Assembly (NCBI RefSeq): GCF_014656435.1
Contig: NZ_BNCK01000016.1
Coordinates: forward strand, 1-41,379
Direction of reading: 5' to 3'
Length of the DNA: 41,379 nucleotides
DNA from: Thalassotalea marina
GTDB taxonomy: Bacteria; Pseudomonadota; Gammaproteobacteria; Enterobacterales; Alteromonadaceae
The position numbers and the translations under genes are program-made. The notes under the pieces were generated by a model. It was not told the DNA's origin. It ran no database searches and was given only the letters and a program-made list of their open reading frames with translations. Positions 1 through 8,090 of the stretch are shown piece after piece; the stretch's first letter is position 1, and each line of letters opens with the position of its first letter.

Positions 1-156
1 ATTGGCCACCTTATCAGGCAAGCACTACGCTTGCCCTTCTTTTCAATTAGCGTCATCACCGAAAGGCCGAGACAACGTCTTTTTGTTGGCTCGGTTTGCT
101 CGGCTTGGCCAGAGATTTATCTCGCCGCGAAGACGCTAGCAAATGTTCTAGCGACC
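1..156. repeat. 156-bp structured direct repeat, left copy
   Basis: This stretch recurs at 5927-6082 with only a handful of substitutions. It contains several stem-loops: GGCAAGC/GCTTGCC at 18-36, CCGAG/CTCGG around 67-93, GAGAT/ATCTC at 112-123 and GCTAG/CTAGC at 135-152. The two copies bracket the PRTRC operon. It could be a structured RNA, a protein-binding region used by the plasmid, or a duplicated segment. The window begins exactly at this copy, so its left boundary is not visible and may be an assembly break. Confidence 0.8.
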
Positions 157-180
157 TTGCCAAGCGTTATCCTGGCAAGG
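155..180. terminator. Perfect hairpin after the left repeat
   Basis: CCTTGCCA (155-162) pairs with TGGCAAGG (173-180) across a 10-nt loop. There is no following T-run on either strand, so this is a stable hairpin downstream of the PRTRC operon (which runs leftwards) rather than a textbook terminator. Confidence 0.4.
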
Positions 181-281
181 GAATTGTCATCAAGAGGAAA
201 AACAAGAAATATAAACCCTGTAGTTCAGCAGTCATATCCAGCACCAACGAACACTCACTACACCACTGATGCCATATTCAC

Positions 282-302
282 GTGTTACAGATTCTGTAAC
301 AC
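282..302. promoter_or_regulatory. Palindromic site 1, candidate ParB/parS site
   Basis: GTGTTACAG-ATT-CTGTAACAC has perfect 9-bp arms. The core TTACAGATTCTGTAA (285-299) recurs with one central change at 3375-3389 and 5887-5901. The three copies lie downstream of, inside and upstream of the PRTRC operon, whose first gene is a ParB homologue. Binding by that ParB is inferred; an operator for another regulator is possible. Confidence 0.55.
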
Positions 303-334
303 AGAAAAGCGCATTGGCAACAATGCGCCATTTG

Positions 335-1045
335 TCATAAAGAAAACGGCACAGATTCCCCCGCTTTGAGATCGAACATAGTACCGTGATAATCCAATTT
401 GCCGTGGCGCAACATGCGCCAAAGCAATTGACAAATCATGAGAGCGCTTTGGTGATTTACCCCCCAATCTTGTCGCCTCAAACTGTCTGCATGACTGCAT
501 GAATCACGTTCATCTTCGACAATATCTTGCAAAGTGTCTGCGTATATATCATAAAAGTTTGCTAGGCGGTGTTCAGCTTTTTTGTTCAGATGGCCTAAAA
601 TGACCTGTCCGTCTGATTCGCCATTGCCTCCGTCAATCCAAAAAGTGTCACGATAGGAATTAGTGTTACTCTGACCAATATCCACTCGCGTTTTAATGTT
701 ATCAACACAGGTGATCAAAACATCATCTTGAAAATCACTGATATCAAAACGTTTGGCAATCGCTCGCCAATTAGAGCCAAAACCAATGTTAATGCGCTGC
801 ATTAACACCTCGGCTTTATTGAGGCCAACGTCCATCATGTAGAAGTTTTGCCGACCACAGTTAAACTCACTGACCGTATCATCATCATATGCGGTAACAA
901 ACAGCCCTGCTTGGTTGTCACTGAGTTTATTGAGTAAATAGTGCATTTGAGCAAGCATAGACAGCACATAACTACCCGTACCACCGCAGCCAACCACAGA
1001 CACCTTTACGGTATTGTTTAGTAAATGATGGGGAGTATTAAACAT
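335..1045 (-). CDS. PRTRC system ThiF-family protein
   Basis: A 236-residue protein of the E1/ThiF adenylating-enzyme fold as found in PRTRC plasmid loci. A Rossmann nucleotide loop VGCGGTGS lies near residues 18-25, followed by an acidic strand (YDDDTVSEFN) and a downstream NCGRQNF block typical of ThiF/MoeB proteins, then CVDN near the expected ATP-site strand. The start codon overlaps the stop of PRTRC protein B by one base, so the two are translationally coupled. The substrate and carrier protein of PRTRC ThiF proteins are not known. It is the last gene of the operon visible here. The ParM/StbA-like PRTRC protein D seen in other PRTRC loci is absent from the window. Confidence 0.85.
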   Translation of the reverse strand: MFNTPHHLLNNTVKVSVVGCGGTGSYVLSMLAQMHYLLNKLSDNQAGLFVTAYDDDTVSEFNCGRQNFYMMDVGLNKAEVLMQRINIGFGSNWRAIAKRFDISDFQDDVLITCVDNIKTRVDIGQSNTNSYRDTFWIDGGNGESDGQVILGHLNKKAEHRLANFYDIYADTLQDIVEDERDSCSHADSLRRQDWGVNHQSALMICQLLWRMLRHGKLDYHGTMFDLKAGESVPFSL

Positions 1046-1749
1046 TATAAATCCTCTATAAATTGACCAAGTGTTTTGTAAAAGGGCATCTCATGGGCAA
1101 ACAGGCGTTTGCCTTGCTTAGCTTGCCAAAAATCAAGGTGCTTATCGTTGCCAGTGTAGTGGTGGTGTTTGCTGTTGAGTTTATAATTTAAGTGAGTAAA
1201 CGACGAATCCAGCAGCGTCTTTTCAATATCAGGAATAGAGTCCACCGAGACATTAGACGGTAATGGGGCATTGCCTTGGCATAAGTGACCGTCGTTACTC
1301 ACGTTCATAAAAGGTGCTAGGTAAAGGCGAGTGGTACGAGTAGGGCGCTTGTTGGTGGCCATAGCAAAGACATTCAAAGACCGTTGGCCATGTTTCACGC
1401 TAAAGAGCAGGGGAGGGATATGACAACGAATTTGCATGGGTGCATGAGAGTGTACTTTAAACCACAAGTGACGACACTGCCGTTCAGTAAACCAAACCAG
1501 TGAATTTTGGTCATTAATGAGGACGTTGTGTGGTAACAATTCGCCACGAGTTGAATGTGTATGTTGATTTACTTTATTGATAAAAGCCGTTTCATCAATA
1601 AAGCGTCCAAGCCCTAACACGTTATTGTCGATAACGTGTTCAGTGACTAATTTATTACCGTTAACTTCATGGAACACATAAGCCGCCAACGTGCGATGTG
1701 AGCTACTTGGCGTACTCAAGGTTATTTTGTCTATTTGCGATCTAAACAT
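1045..1749 (-). CDS. PRTRC system protein B
   Basis: About 234 residues, assigned to PRTRC protein B mainly from overall sequence character and from its position directly before ThiF in a PRTRC operon. The ATG at 1749 is preferred over an upstream ATG at 1782 because GGGAG lies 5-8 bases before it. The C-terminal part carries the H-LDFWQAKQGKRLFAHEMPFY region that I associate with the family. No catalytic motif is obvious and its biochemical role is unknown. It is coupled to ThiF by an overlapping stop/start. Confidence 0.8.
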   Translation of the reverse strand: MFRSQIDKITLSTPSSSHRTLAAYVFHEVNGNKLVTEHVIDNNVLGLGRFIDETAFINKVNQHTHSTRGELLPHNVLINDQNSLVWFTERQCRHLWFKVHSHAPMQIRCHIPPLLFSVKHGQRSLNVFAMATNKRPTRTTRLYLAPFMNVSNDGHLCQGNAPLPSNVSVDSIPDIEKTLLDSSFTHLNYKLNSKHHHYTGNDKHLDFWQAKQGKRLFAHEMPFYKTLGQFIEDL

Positions 1750-1797
1750 TTCATCTCCCGACTCTGTTAGGCAAGGGAACACCTAGTTCTTATTATA

Positions 1798-3012
1798 TCA
1801 TTGGTATTGACAAACGCAACCGATTGCCGTTAATAATAACCATGAAAGTTGATAATTTTTCAACGTTTTTAACAGCTCGCTGTCAATATGGGTGATATTG
1901 ATTCTGGGTACTTCTCCTGACTCCATCAAGTATTGCTCTGCATCATAAAGACGTTCATTGATAGCATTAGTTGCCTCATAGCACATATACATCGTACTGT
2001 AGAGATTGGGCATATCTGCATCAAAAGCTAGCTCAGATGAACAGTCACTTGCATAGTGCAAGGCAAATACCTCGACACACGATATCAAAGTCTTACAATG
2101 CAAAGGGTAATCGGCTTGATAAGGCGTCACAAAGTCAACTAGTGAGGTCAGATAATCAGCCATAAACTGTCGATTAATCGCAGTAATACCAACAACCATA
2201 GGATTAACCTCAATGCACGTATCATCAAGCGCCCGTGTAAGTTCAGCCACAATATCACTTTCATTATCTTCAATAAAAAAATCAAAATACTCTTCAAAGT
2301 GATCGAGAATATTGCCGAACAAGGTATCACCAACGATGGTTTTCACTTGCTTTAAGAAGTTGGATTCATCCTCACAGTTCAGTTGTAATAGTTGCGTCTT
2401 TTGCTCAAGTGGCATCTCGTCAAGCATGTAATGCAACTCACCGTGAAAGTAACAGGTTTCATGTAAACAAGCGACTTCCCCCGTCAACCCCAACGTTCGC
2501 GCCACGCGCACAAACTCGCGAGCCAGCGGCACAGGGAGTTTAGCAAAATTAAAATTAAATAAATGCAATAAGTCATCTGGCTGCAAAATAAGGTCATCAC
2601 CCGACCAACTCAGTTGAAACAATGGATCTAACTCCACGTTTAACCCAAGGCGTTTCATATCCTCCACAATAGATTGGCAATTTGACAATAAACGCTCCGT
2701 TTCGTGATCAAGCACACGCTGTTGTAATAAGTTTAATGACGAGAGGGTAGGGGGGATGAAACTGTCCAGTTGTTCACTGTCAATGACACCACGCTCCACG
2801 GAAGTTCTAAGCAGTAAAGCCACCGCCTCATGATGCCAAACCGTTGCTTGGATAGTGGGTAATTTTTTAAATACGGCTTGTACGTTTTGTTCATAGCAGA
2901 GCGCTTGCCCTAAACAAGCGCGATAAGGAGCTATAACAGCGGAGGTAAGTACACCTGTTGCAGCAATGTTTTGTTCGGTAATCTGCTGGTAGTTTTGATG
3001 TGTAATGCCCAT
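1798..3012 (-). CDS. PRTRC system protein F
   Basis: A 404-residue, acidic, largely helical protein with no recognisable enzyme motif, located between proteins C and B as expected for PRTRC protein F. The ATG at 3012 is fixed by an in-frame stop two codons upstream. The 105-nt gap to protein C is occupied by a short overlapping reading frame (2931-3125). Assignment relies on gene order and general resemblance to the family. Function is not established. Confidence 0.7.
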   Translation of the reverse strand: MGITHQNYQQITEQNIAATGVLTSAVIAPYRACLGQALCYEQNVQAVFKKLPTIQATVWHHEAVALLLRTSVERGVIDSEQLDSFIPPTLSSLNLLQQRVLDHETERLLSNCQSIVEDMKRLGLNVELDPLFQLSWSGDDLILQPDDLLHLFNFNFAKLPVPLAREFVRVARTLGLTGEVACLHETCYFHGELHYMLDEMPLEQKTQLLQLNCEDESNFLKQVKTIVGDTLFGNILDHFEEYFDFFIEDNESDIVAELTRALDDTCIEVNPMVVGITAINRQFMADYLTSLVDFVTPYQADYPLHCKTLISCVEVFALHYASDCSSELAFDADMPNLYSTMYMCYEATNAINERLYDAEQYLMESGEVPRINITHIDSELLKTLKNYQLSWLLLTAIGCVCQYQ

Positions 3013-3125
3013 TTTTTAGTTTCCGCTCGTTTTGTTTCAATGATGTTTTCGATTCGTTGACGTTTGTGTTTAGCTTGCACTTGCCAAGCGTCAATCTTGG
3101 CAAGTGCTGCTTTTTTGTCATCCAT
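2931..3125 (-). CDS. Small overlapping ORF between PRTRC C and F
   Basis: Up to 64 residues, Lys/Ala-rich and predicted helical in the first 45 (begins MDDKKAALAKIDAWQ). It overlaps the end of protein C by 8 bases and the start of protein F by 82 bases in another frame. The first half fills an otherwise empty gap in a tight operon, which favours real translation. The second half reads against protein F codons and looks less protein-like. I do not recognise it; it may be a coupling peptide or a chance frame. Confidence 0.35.
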   Translation of the reverse strand: MDDKKAALAKIDAWQVQAKHKRQRIENIIETKRAETKKWALHIKTTSRLPNKTLLQQVYLPPLL

Positions 3126-3333
3126 TGGTTTTTGGTGGGATCAGTTGCAGGGTAAAAACCAGCTTGTCATTTTCCACCACCCCATCTTCTTCGTACAATC
3201 GCGTGTGTCTAAACTGTGGGAAGTGTTTTGATAACAACCTTACTGAGTCATTTAGAGGTAGGTGACTATTTTCATCTTCAACCTCGGTCGCACCAATTTT
3301 AAATACTCGTTTAAGGGTAGTAACGTTTAACAT
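3118..3333 (-). CDS. PRTRC system protein C
   Basis: 71 residues, the usual small size of PRTRC protein C. The N-terminal VTTLKRVFKIG and the C-terminal KLVFTLQLIPPKTNG segments match the pattern of the family, which starts with a TLKRVF-type strand and ends with a Val/Phe-rich strand and a basic tail. It sits between proteins E and F. No enzymatic role is known. Confidence 0.85.
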   Translation of the reverse strand: MLNVTTLKRVFKIGATEVEDENSHLPLNDSVRLLSKHFPQFRHTRLYEEDGVVENDKLVFTLQLIPPKTNG

Positions 3334-3342
3334 GGTAAGCTC

Positions 3343-3717
3343 CTACAATGCATCATCGCTGTTGTCGGTTAAAATTACAGAATCTGTAACATCATCATTG
3401 ACTGATTCACTCGGCTGGTCATCCACCACTTCGGGACTCGGCTCGATTAGCCGCTCGGTATTAGCCGTTAATGCTGACGTATACGTTTGTGCATACGCTT
3501 CAACGTGAGTGAAGAATTGTTCATCTAACTCAACAACAGATCCTTGCAGTGTTAACCCTTGCGTCATCACGGCAGCGAGCTTGGCATTATCACAGGGTTG
3601 CCCTGAGCTTTCAGCGGCAACTGTGACGGTGAGGCCACCGAACGGGGTAGGGCGGATCATCAAATGAATACCATTTAATTTAGCTTGTGTGATCATTGAC
3701 ATTAATTGTGAAAACAT
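3343..3717 (-). CDS. PRTRC system protein E
   Basis: 124 residues. The N-terminal half (MFSQLMSMITQAKLNGIHL, then a beta-rich FGGLTVTVAAESS region) fits PRTRC protein E; the C-terminal 40 residues are acidic and low-complexity. Its last codons contain the second copy of the TTACAGAATCTGTAA palindrome, which is read as VTDSVI, so the site and the coding sequence overlap. It is 8 bases from the parB stop and clearly part of the same operon. Confidence 0.75.
   Translation of the reverse strand: MFSQLMSMITQAKLNGIHLMIRPTPFGGLTVTVAAESSGQPCDNAKLAAVMTQGLTLQGSVVELDEQFFTHVEAYAQTYTSALTANTERLIEPSPEVVDDQPSESVNDDVTDSVILTDNSDDAL
3375..3389. promoter_or_regulatory. Palindromic site 2, candidate ParB/parS site
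   Basis: TTACAGAATCTGTAA, located inside the 3' end of the protein E gene. Same core as the sites at 285-299 and 5887-5901 apart from the central base. An intragenic copy that keeps the full palindrome suggests selection for binding. Confidence 0.55.
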
Positions 3718-3725
3718 GGTGTCAC

Positions 3726-5423
3726 CTATTGAATTAAATCTAAGTAAGTTGAAGGGGCTACGGCAGTAAAATCGATATCAGCGCTCATGACGGAATCAAT
3801 TACTTTGCTTTTTGATTGCTTGATGGTTTTATCAAATGCCGATGGGTCTGTTTTGTTCAAAGCTGCATCAATTTGATTGTCACGACAAAATTGGGCAATC
3901 TGGTCGATGGTCATCAAATTAAGGTTGTCTTTGCTTGGTTGCCAAGCAGATAAAATGGTCGGCATGGCAGACTGCTTGTCTGAACTTAGCGCATCCACCA
4001 ATAAATCAGTCACATTGGTGTAGCCATTGACTTCATGGGTAGTTGATAAGAAATACGCCACGGCTTTTTTCATTTCTTCACCAATTGCCACTTCATCCAT
4101 TGTCGTTAATGCAAAGATGAACAACTCTTTGAAAGAACTGGTGCTACTCAAAGAAGTGGGTGTGTATTTGGTCGCATAGGCCAATGATGCAAACGTCAGT
4201 GATAAAGCAAAGTGACTATGATGGCCAAAATGGGTGTTTGCCGCTTGTCGTAATACTGACTTGTGTTGTTCAACCAGTTTGGTTGATACCTTTGCCTTTG
4301 CTTTGGATTTAGTCGCTTTAGCTGGTGATTTTTCTTTGGTCGTGTTTGAGGATGAATCTTTTACCACCTCGGGTGGTTTCACTGCGGCTGTGCATTTTTT
4401 GAAGCAGATTTTATCAATACATTGATTTTCAATGAGCATACCTTCTTTGCCGAAGGAGTCAGACATGACAATGACTTTTGATTCACAATTGGTGCATTGT
4501 GCAAACTGCTCTTGGCCGACAATACTTTCACTGACCAAGTTACGGTCTTTTTCACCTGACTCAGACAGTAACAACACTTTACCAAATCGTTCTTCAATGG
4601 CGATTCGGTGAGAATCGAGCCATTCGCTTTGTTTTGCACGAAAGCACTCAGATTTACCACATTTTGCTGTGGTATCAACATTATCAAACAACCCGAACTG
4701 CGCGTTATTGTTATGTTCACAGCCGTTACAATCAGCTAAGTCAAACTTGGCAAACGACAACGGGATAAGCGCTTTTCCAGCGCGTTCTTTTAAATATTTT
4801 ACTGTCCAATTTTCATTAATGATAAGTTCAAGCGTTTTATCTTGACGAGTTGCAGGGAAGGGGGCGAGCACGATAGCATGTTGCGGAGCAATTTTCTCTG
4901 CTCTTAGCGCGTCCAGCACCTTATCAGTACACTTGTTCAATTCAAGTAATTCACGAACCGCTTTTACTGTCATGTTAAGCTTTAATGCAGTGGATTTGTA
5001 ATCCCCTGCGAACAGCGTTAAGTACTCCTGTGCGGCTTTGGCTTTATCTACAATATTTAGATCTTCACGCTCTAGGTTTTCCGCAAGATGAATTTCAAAA
5101 GCCAACTGATCATCAACTTGACGAAGTAGAAACGGAATGTGGTCAAGTTCAAGACCAAGGCAGGCATCACGTCTGCCATAACCTCCCAACAACTCAAGGC
5201 GGTATGGGTTATCAGGAGAAGGGCGAGCGACGACAGGTTGTATCACCCCTTTTTCAGCAATCGACGCTTTAAGTTTTCCAAAGGATACATCGCTTCTTGC
5301 TTTTCGTTGGTTGCCAAACTTAAAATCATCAAACAATGCAGGATGTGCTTGCCCAACATATTGATCAGGCAAGTCAGAATAATTCATTGCTTGGTCTAAC
5401 AGTGTTGCATTATTAGTTGTCAT
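3726..5423 (-). CDS. PRTRC system ParB-family protein
   Basis: 565 residues from the ATG at 5423, preferred over one 39 bases upstream because GGGGAG precedes it. The N-terminal third is a ParB/Spo0J nuclease-like domain: the VIQPVVARP and LLGGYGRRDACLGL blocks and the HLAENLEREDLNIVDKA segment are the ParB box II region. A helix-turn-helix region follows. The middle has paired cysteines (CNGC, CGKSECF, CTNC, CFKKC), a probable metal-binding module of the long PRTRC ParB proteins. The tail is Lys/Ala-rich, then helical. It heads the operon and is the likely ligand of the palindromes at 285, 3375 and 5887. Confidence 0.9.
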   Translation of the reverse strand: MTTNNATLLDQAMNYSDLPDQYVGQAHPALFDDFKFGNQRKARSDVSFGKLKASIAEKGVIQPVVARPSPDNPYRLELLGGYGRRDACLGLELDHIPFLLRQVDDQLAFEIHLAENLEREDLNIVDKAKAAQEYLTLFAGDYKSTALKLNMTVKAVRELLELNKCTDKVLDALRAEKIAPQHAIVLAPFPATRQDKTLELIINENWTVKYLKERAGKALIPLSFAKFDLADCNGCEHNNNAQFGLFDNVDTTAKCGKSECFRAKQSEWLDSHRIAIEERFGKVLLLSESGEKDRNLVSESIVGQEQFAQCTNCESKVIVMSDSFGKEGMLIENQCIDKICFKKCTAAVKPPEVVKDSSSNTTKEKSPAKATKSKAKAKVSTKLVEQHKSVLRQAANTHFGHHSHFALSLTFASLAYATKYTPTSLSSTSSFKELFIFALTTMDEVAIGEEMKKAVAYFLSTTHEVNGYTNVTDLLVDALSSDKQSAMPTILSAWQPSKDNLNLMTIDQIAQFCRDNQIDAALNKTDPSAFDKTIKQSKSKVIDSVMSADIDFTAVAPSTYLDLIQ

Positions 5424-5926
5424 TTTATTTACTCTCCCCACATTAGAAAAAGCACAAAACAAGTTGGGGAATACTTGCTAAGTACTGGGTTATCTTACCA
5501 CAAATAACACCCGTTTGTAAACACATTCAACAACAATATAGTGATAAAAACGAACAATAAAATATTGGTTTTTCTCTTAAAATGTTGAAATGCTTTGGCG
5601 GTTGTTCGCGCGGCTTGCCTTGCGGCAGGGGCAAGACCCGAGAGCCTAAGCAGTTCGCCTTAAGCGAAGTGCGACCTAGCGCATCGGACAGAGCCCTTTT
5701 AAGAGTGTTCATGCTCAGTATGGAGTCCGCATCCATAAGCCCGCACAGACACTGGGGAAATGCAAAACGGGCAAACTCTAGGCAAACCGTTGTATTTTTT
5801 CAGGGGCTGTGCGAGGCTTTCGTTTTTAGATGGGACTCTCTGAGCAGGTACACGACAGATGGTTCGATGCGCTAACTTCGATAAAATTACAGAATCTGTA
5901 ATTTTATACAAATGCGCCAATCACCG
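5424..5926. other. Non-coding region upstream of the PRTRC operon
   Basis: About 500 bases without a credible gene. The part near 5470-5580 is AT-rich and probably holds the operon promoter reading leftwards. From 5590 to 5880 the sequence is GC-richer, with several short inverted repeats (for example around GCCTTGCGGCAGGGGCAAG), and looks like structured non-coding sequence. The palindrome at 5881-5907 lies at the right end. Confidence 0.5.
5881..5907. promoter_or_regulatory. Palindromic site 3, candidate ParB/parS site
   Basis: The best of the three palindromes: perfect 12-bp arms (ATAAAATTACAG and CTGTAATTTTAT) around AAT. It lies about 460 bases upstream of parB and 20 bases before the right copy of the 156-bp repeat. 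Confidence 0.6.
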
Positions 5927-6095
5927 ATTGGCCACCTTATTAGGCAAGCCCAACGCTTGCCCTTCTTTTCAATTAGCGTCATCACCGAATGGCCGAGACA
6001 AAGTCTTTTTGTTGGCTCGGTTTGCTCGGCTTGGCCAGAGATTTATCTCGCCGCGAAGTCGCTAGCAAATGTTCTAGCGACCAATCTGTGATTGG
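5918..6095. repeat. 156-bp structured direct repeat, right copy, with flanking hairpins
   Basis: The repeat itself is 5927-6082. This copy is bounded by two similar hairpins, CCAATC-acc-GATTGG (5918-5932) and CCAATC-tgt-GATTGG (6081-6095). Inside are GGCAAGC/GCTTGCC and a perfect GTCGCTAG/CTAGCGAC stem at the 3' end, which has one mismatch in the left copy. A further perfect palindrome, TTGGCAATTGCCAA, follows at 6092-6105. Four or five consecutive stems suggest a structured RNA or a multi-site DNA element. Confidence 0.75.
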
Positions 6096-6277
6096 CAATT
6101 GCCAAGTGTTGTTTTAAGAAGGTAACAGAACGATAAATAATAAATTTAGATGTTTAGCAAATAAATCTTTAGGCAGGGTGACATAACAAGGAAATAGCTA
6201 CATTGTAAAAATGATGAATTAATGTTGTTTGATGGAAAAGTAAAAAGAATTAACTAAAGATTAATACAAACGGATAT

Positions 6278-6505
6278 ATGGTAATAAATGAGATGGATTG
6301 GGCACCTTATAAAGACAAAGATCAGTTACCTGTAAAAGACTACTTTCTAGTGTATTTGCGAGACCAGCCAACATGGGTAGAGGTTCATTGGCACAACGAG
6401 ATATTAATATGTAATTATCATGACGAAATAATAGAGATATCATTAGCAAACGTAAGTCACTATTGCGTACCCATCTCCCCTTATGAGTCAAAAGGAAATA
6501 ATTAA
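6278..6505 (+). CDS. Small hypothetical protein
   Basis: 75 residues, acidic and aromatic-rich (W8, then W32 and W38 in TWVEVHWHN). GGAT precedes the ATG by 4 bases. The sequence alternates short beta-like strands (YFLVYLRD, EILICNYHD). The pattern is reminiscent of small phage or plasmid proteins but I do not recognise a family. It stands alone between the PRTRC locus and the Abi-like gene. Confidence 0.55.
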   Translation: MVINEMDWAPYKDKDQLPVKDYFLVYLRDQPTWVEVHWHNEILICNYHDEIIEISLANVSHYCVPISPYESKGNN

Positions 6506-6832
6506 CCTAAAAACATCAAGTTCATTTTCTTTAGTCGATTAAAAGCCATACTAATTACCATTTAATAGGCATAACAAAAAGAATGCGGTTAATGTGCAAA
6601 TCGAGTGAGATATGGTCGAATATTTTGATAACAGCTCGCATCAAAATTAAGCAGGGCTATCAACAAAACAGATCTTGAACAACAACCAGGCGAGATAAGT
6701 CAGTTCATCAAACCGCTACAAACAACATGAAAATTTAAAAGTAGACTCATATGGTTGCTGATTGTAGTATCCTTCAACATCCAAAAACAAGTGAGCCACC
6801 CTAAAAAGGATGGCTCTTAAACTCGCTACCTG
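6506..6832. other. Non-coding gap with a stem-loop before the Abi-like gene
   Basis: About 330 bases, no gene seen. A stem GAGCCA/TGGCTC with partly paired CCCT/AGGA lies at 6793-6816, 17 bases before the TTG start of the next gene. It has no T-tract, so control of the next gene is more likely than termination. Confidence 0.4.
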
Positions 6833-7714
6833 TTGTCGATACTCGAAGAGCGTAAGAGGACAGGGCTATCACAACAAGAGGCAATGCCTCAGTTGGTTAA
6901 ACTATACATAATAATATTAACAAGGGCAAATATTTTGGATCTAGAAGAAATCAAACAAGGTTTATCGACAGAGAAACTGGAAACATACAGACAAGTTTTA
7001 TCGTGTAAATCCGATGGTGAATTAATTGGCGTATACATGGCAATGCAGAGCATTATGAGTCACTTTTTCACCGTAGTACAATTACTTGAAGTAACGTTAA
7101 GAAATTCTATTCATAAAGCAGCATCAGAGCGGTTCGATGACGACGAATGGTTCAGGTCTATTCCAACAAGTGAACAGTCAAAAATACAGGTAGAATTTGC
7201 TGAAGAACAATGTTTGGACGAGGTAGGTGTTAAATATTCAACCGACGACCTGGTGTCGCGACTTCCTTTTGGTTTTTGGGTGCATATGTTGTCTAGATCA
7301 TATAACAACCCCAGAGATAAAGAGTGTAATCTTTGGCAATTCAAGTTTAACGACTGTTTTCCAAATGCCAAAGAACACAAGGTATCACTTAACACGATAT
7401 TTCAAAAGCTAGGTATATTAAATCGATTTAGGAACAGACTTTTTCATCATGAACCAGCCTGGAAAGGAAGGAAAACAAAAAACAGAGTAGAGTCTATCCA
7501 ATATCTCTTAAAGATCTACCAAGAACACTTAGATGTAATATATTTTCTTTCCGCAAGCAAACGAGATTTAATAGCCATTTTAGGGTTTGAAGAAAAGTTT
7601 ATAGTCGAGTGTAATGTAGCAAGTTTAGAGAAATTTGAATCTTTACTTACCCCTGAAGAGGGATCAGATCCAAAACAGAATAATGAACAAAAAGAAGAAG
7701 TTGAAAATAGCTAG
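6833..7714 (+). CDS. Abi-like HEPN protein, probable abortive-infection RNase
   Basis: 293 residues from a TTG codon. The key signature is FRNRLFHHEPAW near residues 198-209: an R-N-x-x-x-H motif followed by a second His, the catalytic R-x4-6-H of HEPN ribonucleases and the conserved block of Abi-like proteins. The first 130 residues are helical, consistent with an all-alpha HEPN fold; the last 25 are acidic and disordered. HEPN Abi proteins act by RNA cleavage in phage defence or as toxins. No partner antitoxin is visible: the next features are iterons. The start is uncertain because no clear ribosome-binding site precedes the TTG. Confidence 0.7.
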   Translation: MSILEERKRTGLSQQEAMPQLVKLYIIILTRANILDLEEIKQGLSTEKLETYRQVLSCKSDGELIGVYMAMQSIMSHFFTVVQLLEVTLRNSIHKAASERFDDDEWFRSIPTSEQSKIQVEFAEEQCLDEVGVKYSTDDLVSRLPFGFWVHMLSRSYNNPRDKECNLWQFKFNDCFPNAKEHKVSLNTIFQKLGILNRFRNRLFHHEPAWKGRKTKNRVESIQYLLKIYQEHLDVIYFLSASKRDLIAILGFEEKFIVECNVASLEKFESLLTPEEGSDPKQNNEQKEEVENS

Positions 7715-7762
7715 CGTTAACAGCTGAGAAACAAAATTATTAAGTTAAGTATGGAATGCAAG

Positions 7763-7971
7763 GACTTAATTAGGCACTAATGCAAACCATAAAGACTTAA
7801 TTAGGCACTAATGCAAACCACTAAGACTTAATTAGGCACTAATGCAAACCATAAAGACTTAATTAGGCACTAATGCAAACCATAAAGACATAATTAGGCA
7901 CTAATACAAACCACTATAAGACTTAATTAGGCACTAATACAAACCACTAAGACTTAATTAGGCACTAATGC
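7763..7971. repeat. Iteron array I (7 units, about 31 bp)
   Basis: Seven direct repeats of a GACTTAATTAGGCACTAAT unit start at 7763, 7794, 7825, 7856, 7887, 7920 and 7951. Spacing is 31 bp except one 33-bp step. The core TTAGGCACTAAT differs by a single base from the core of array II, so the same initiator probably binds both. Position 5' of rep and AT-richness indicate an origin of replication or an incompatibility/copy-control locus. Confidence 0.9.
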
Positions 7972-8090
7972 GTTAACCGGTACTGACAGAAAATACTAAA
8001 AAAACTTAGTTTGTTATCAAAACAATTGAGGATAAATCGATACGAAGAGTAGGTATTGATTTATAGCATCTCTGCAAGAAATACCAATGT

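Noticed and set aside
31-369. 112-residue plus-strand ORF at the left edge
   Set aside because: It runs through the structured 156-bp repeat and into the ThiF gene antisense; composition is not protein-like.
5582-6065. ORFs in both directions in the GC-richer region upstream of parB
   Set aside because: They overlap each other and the structured repeat, lack ribosome-binding sites and have unusual composition.
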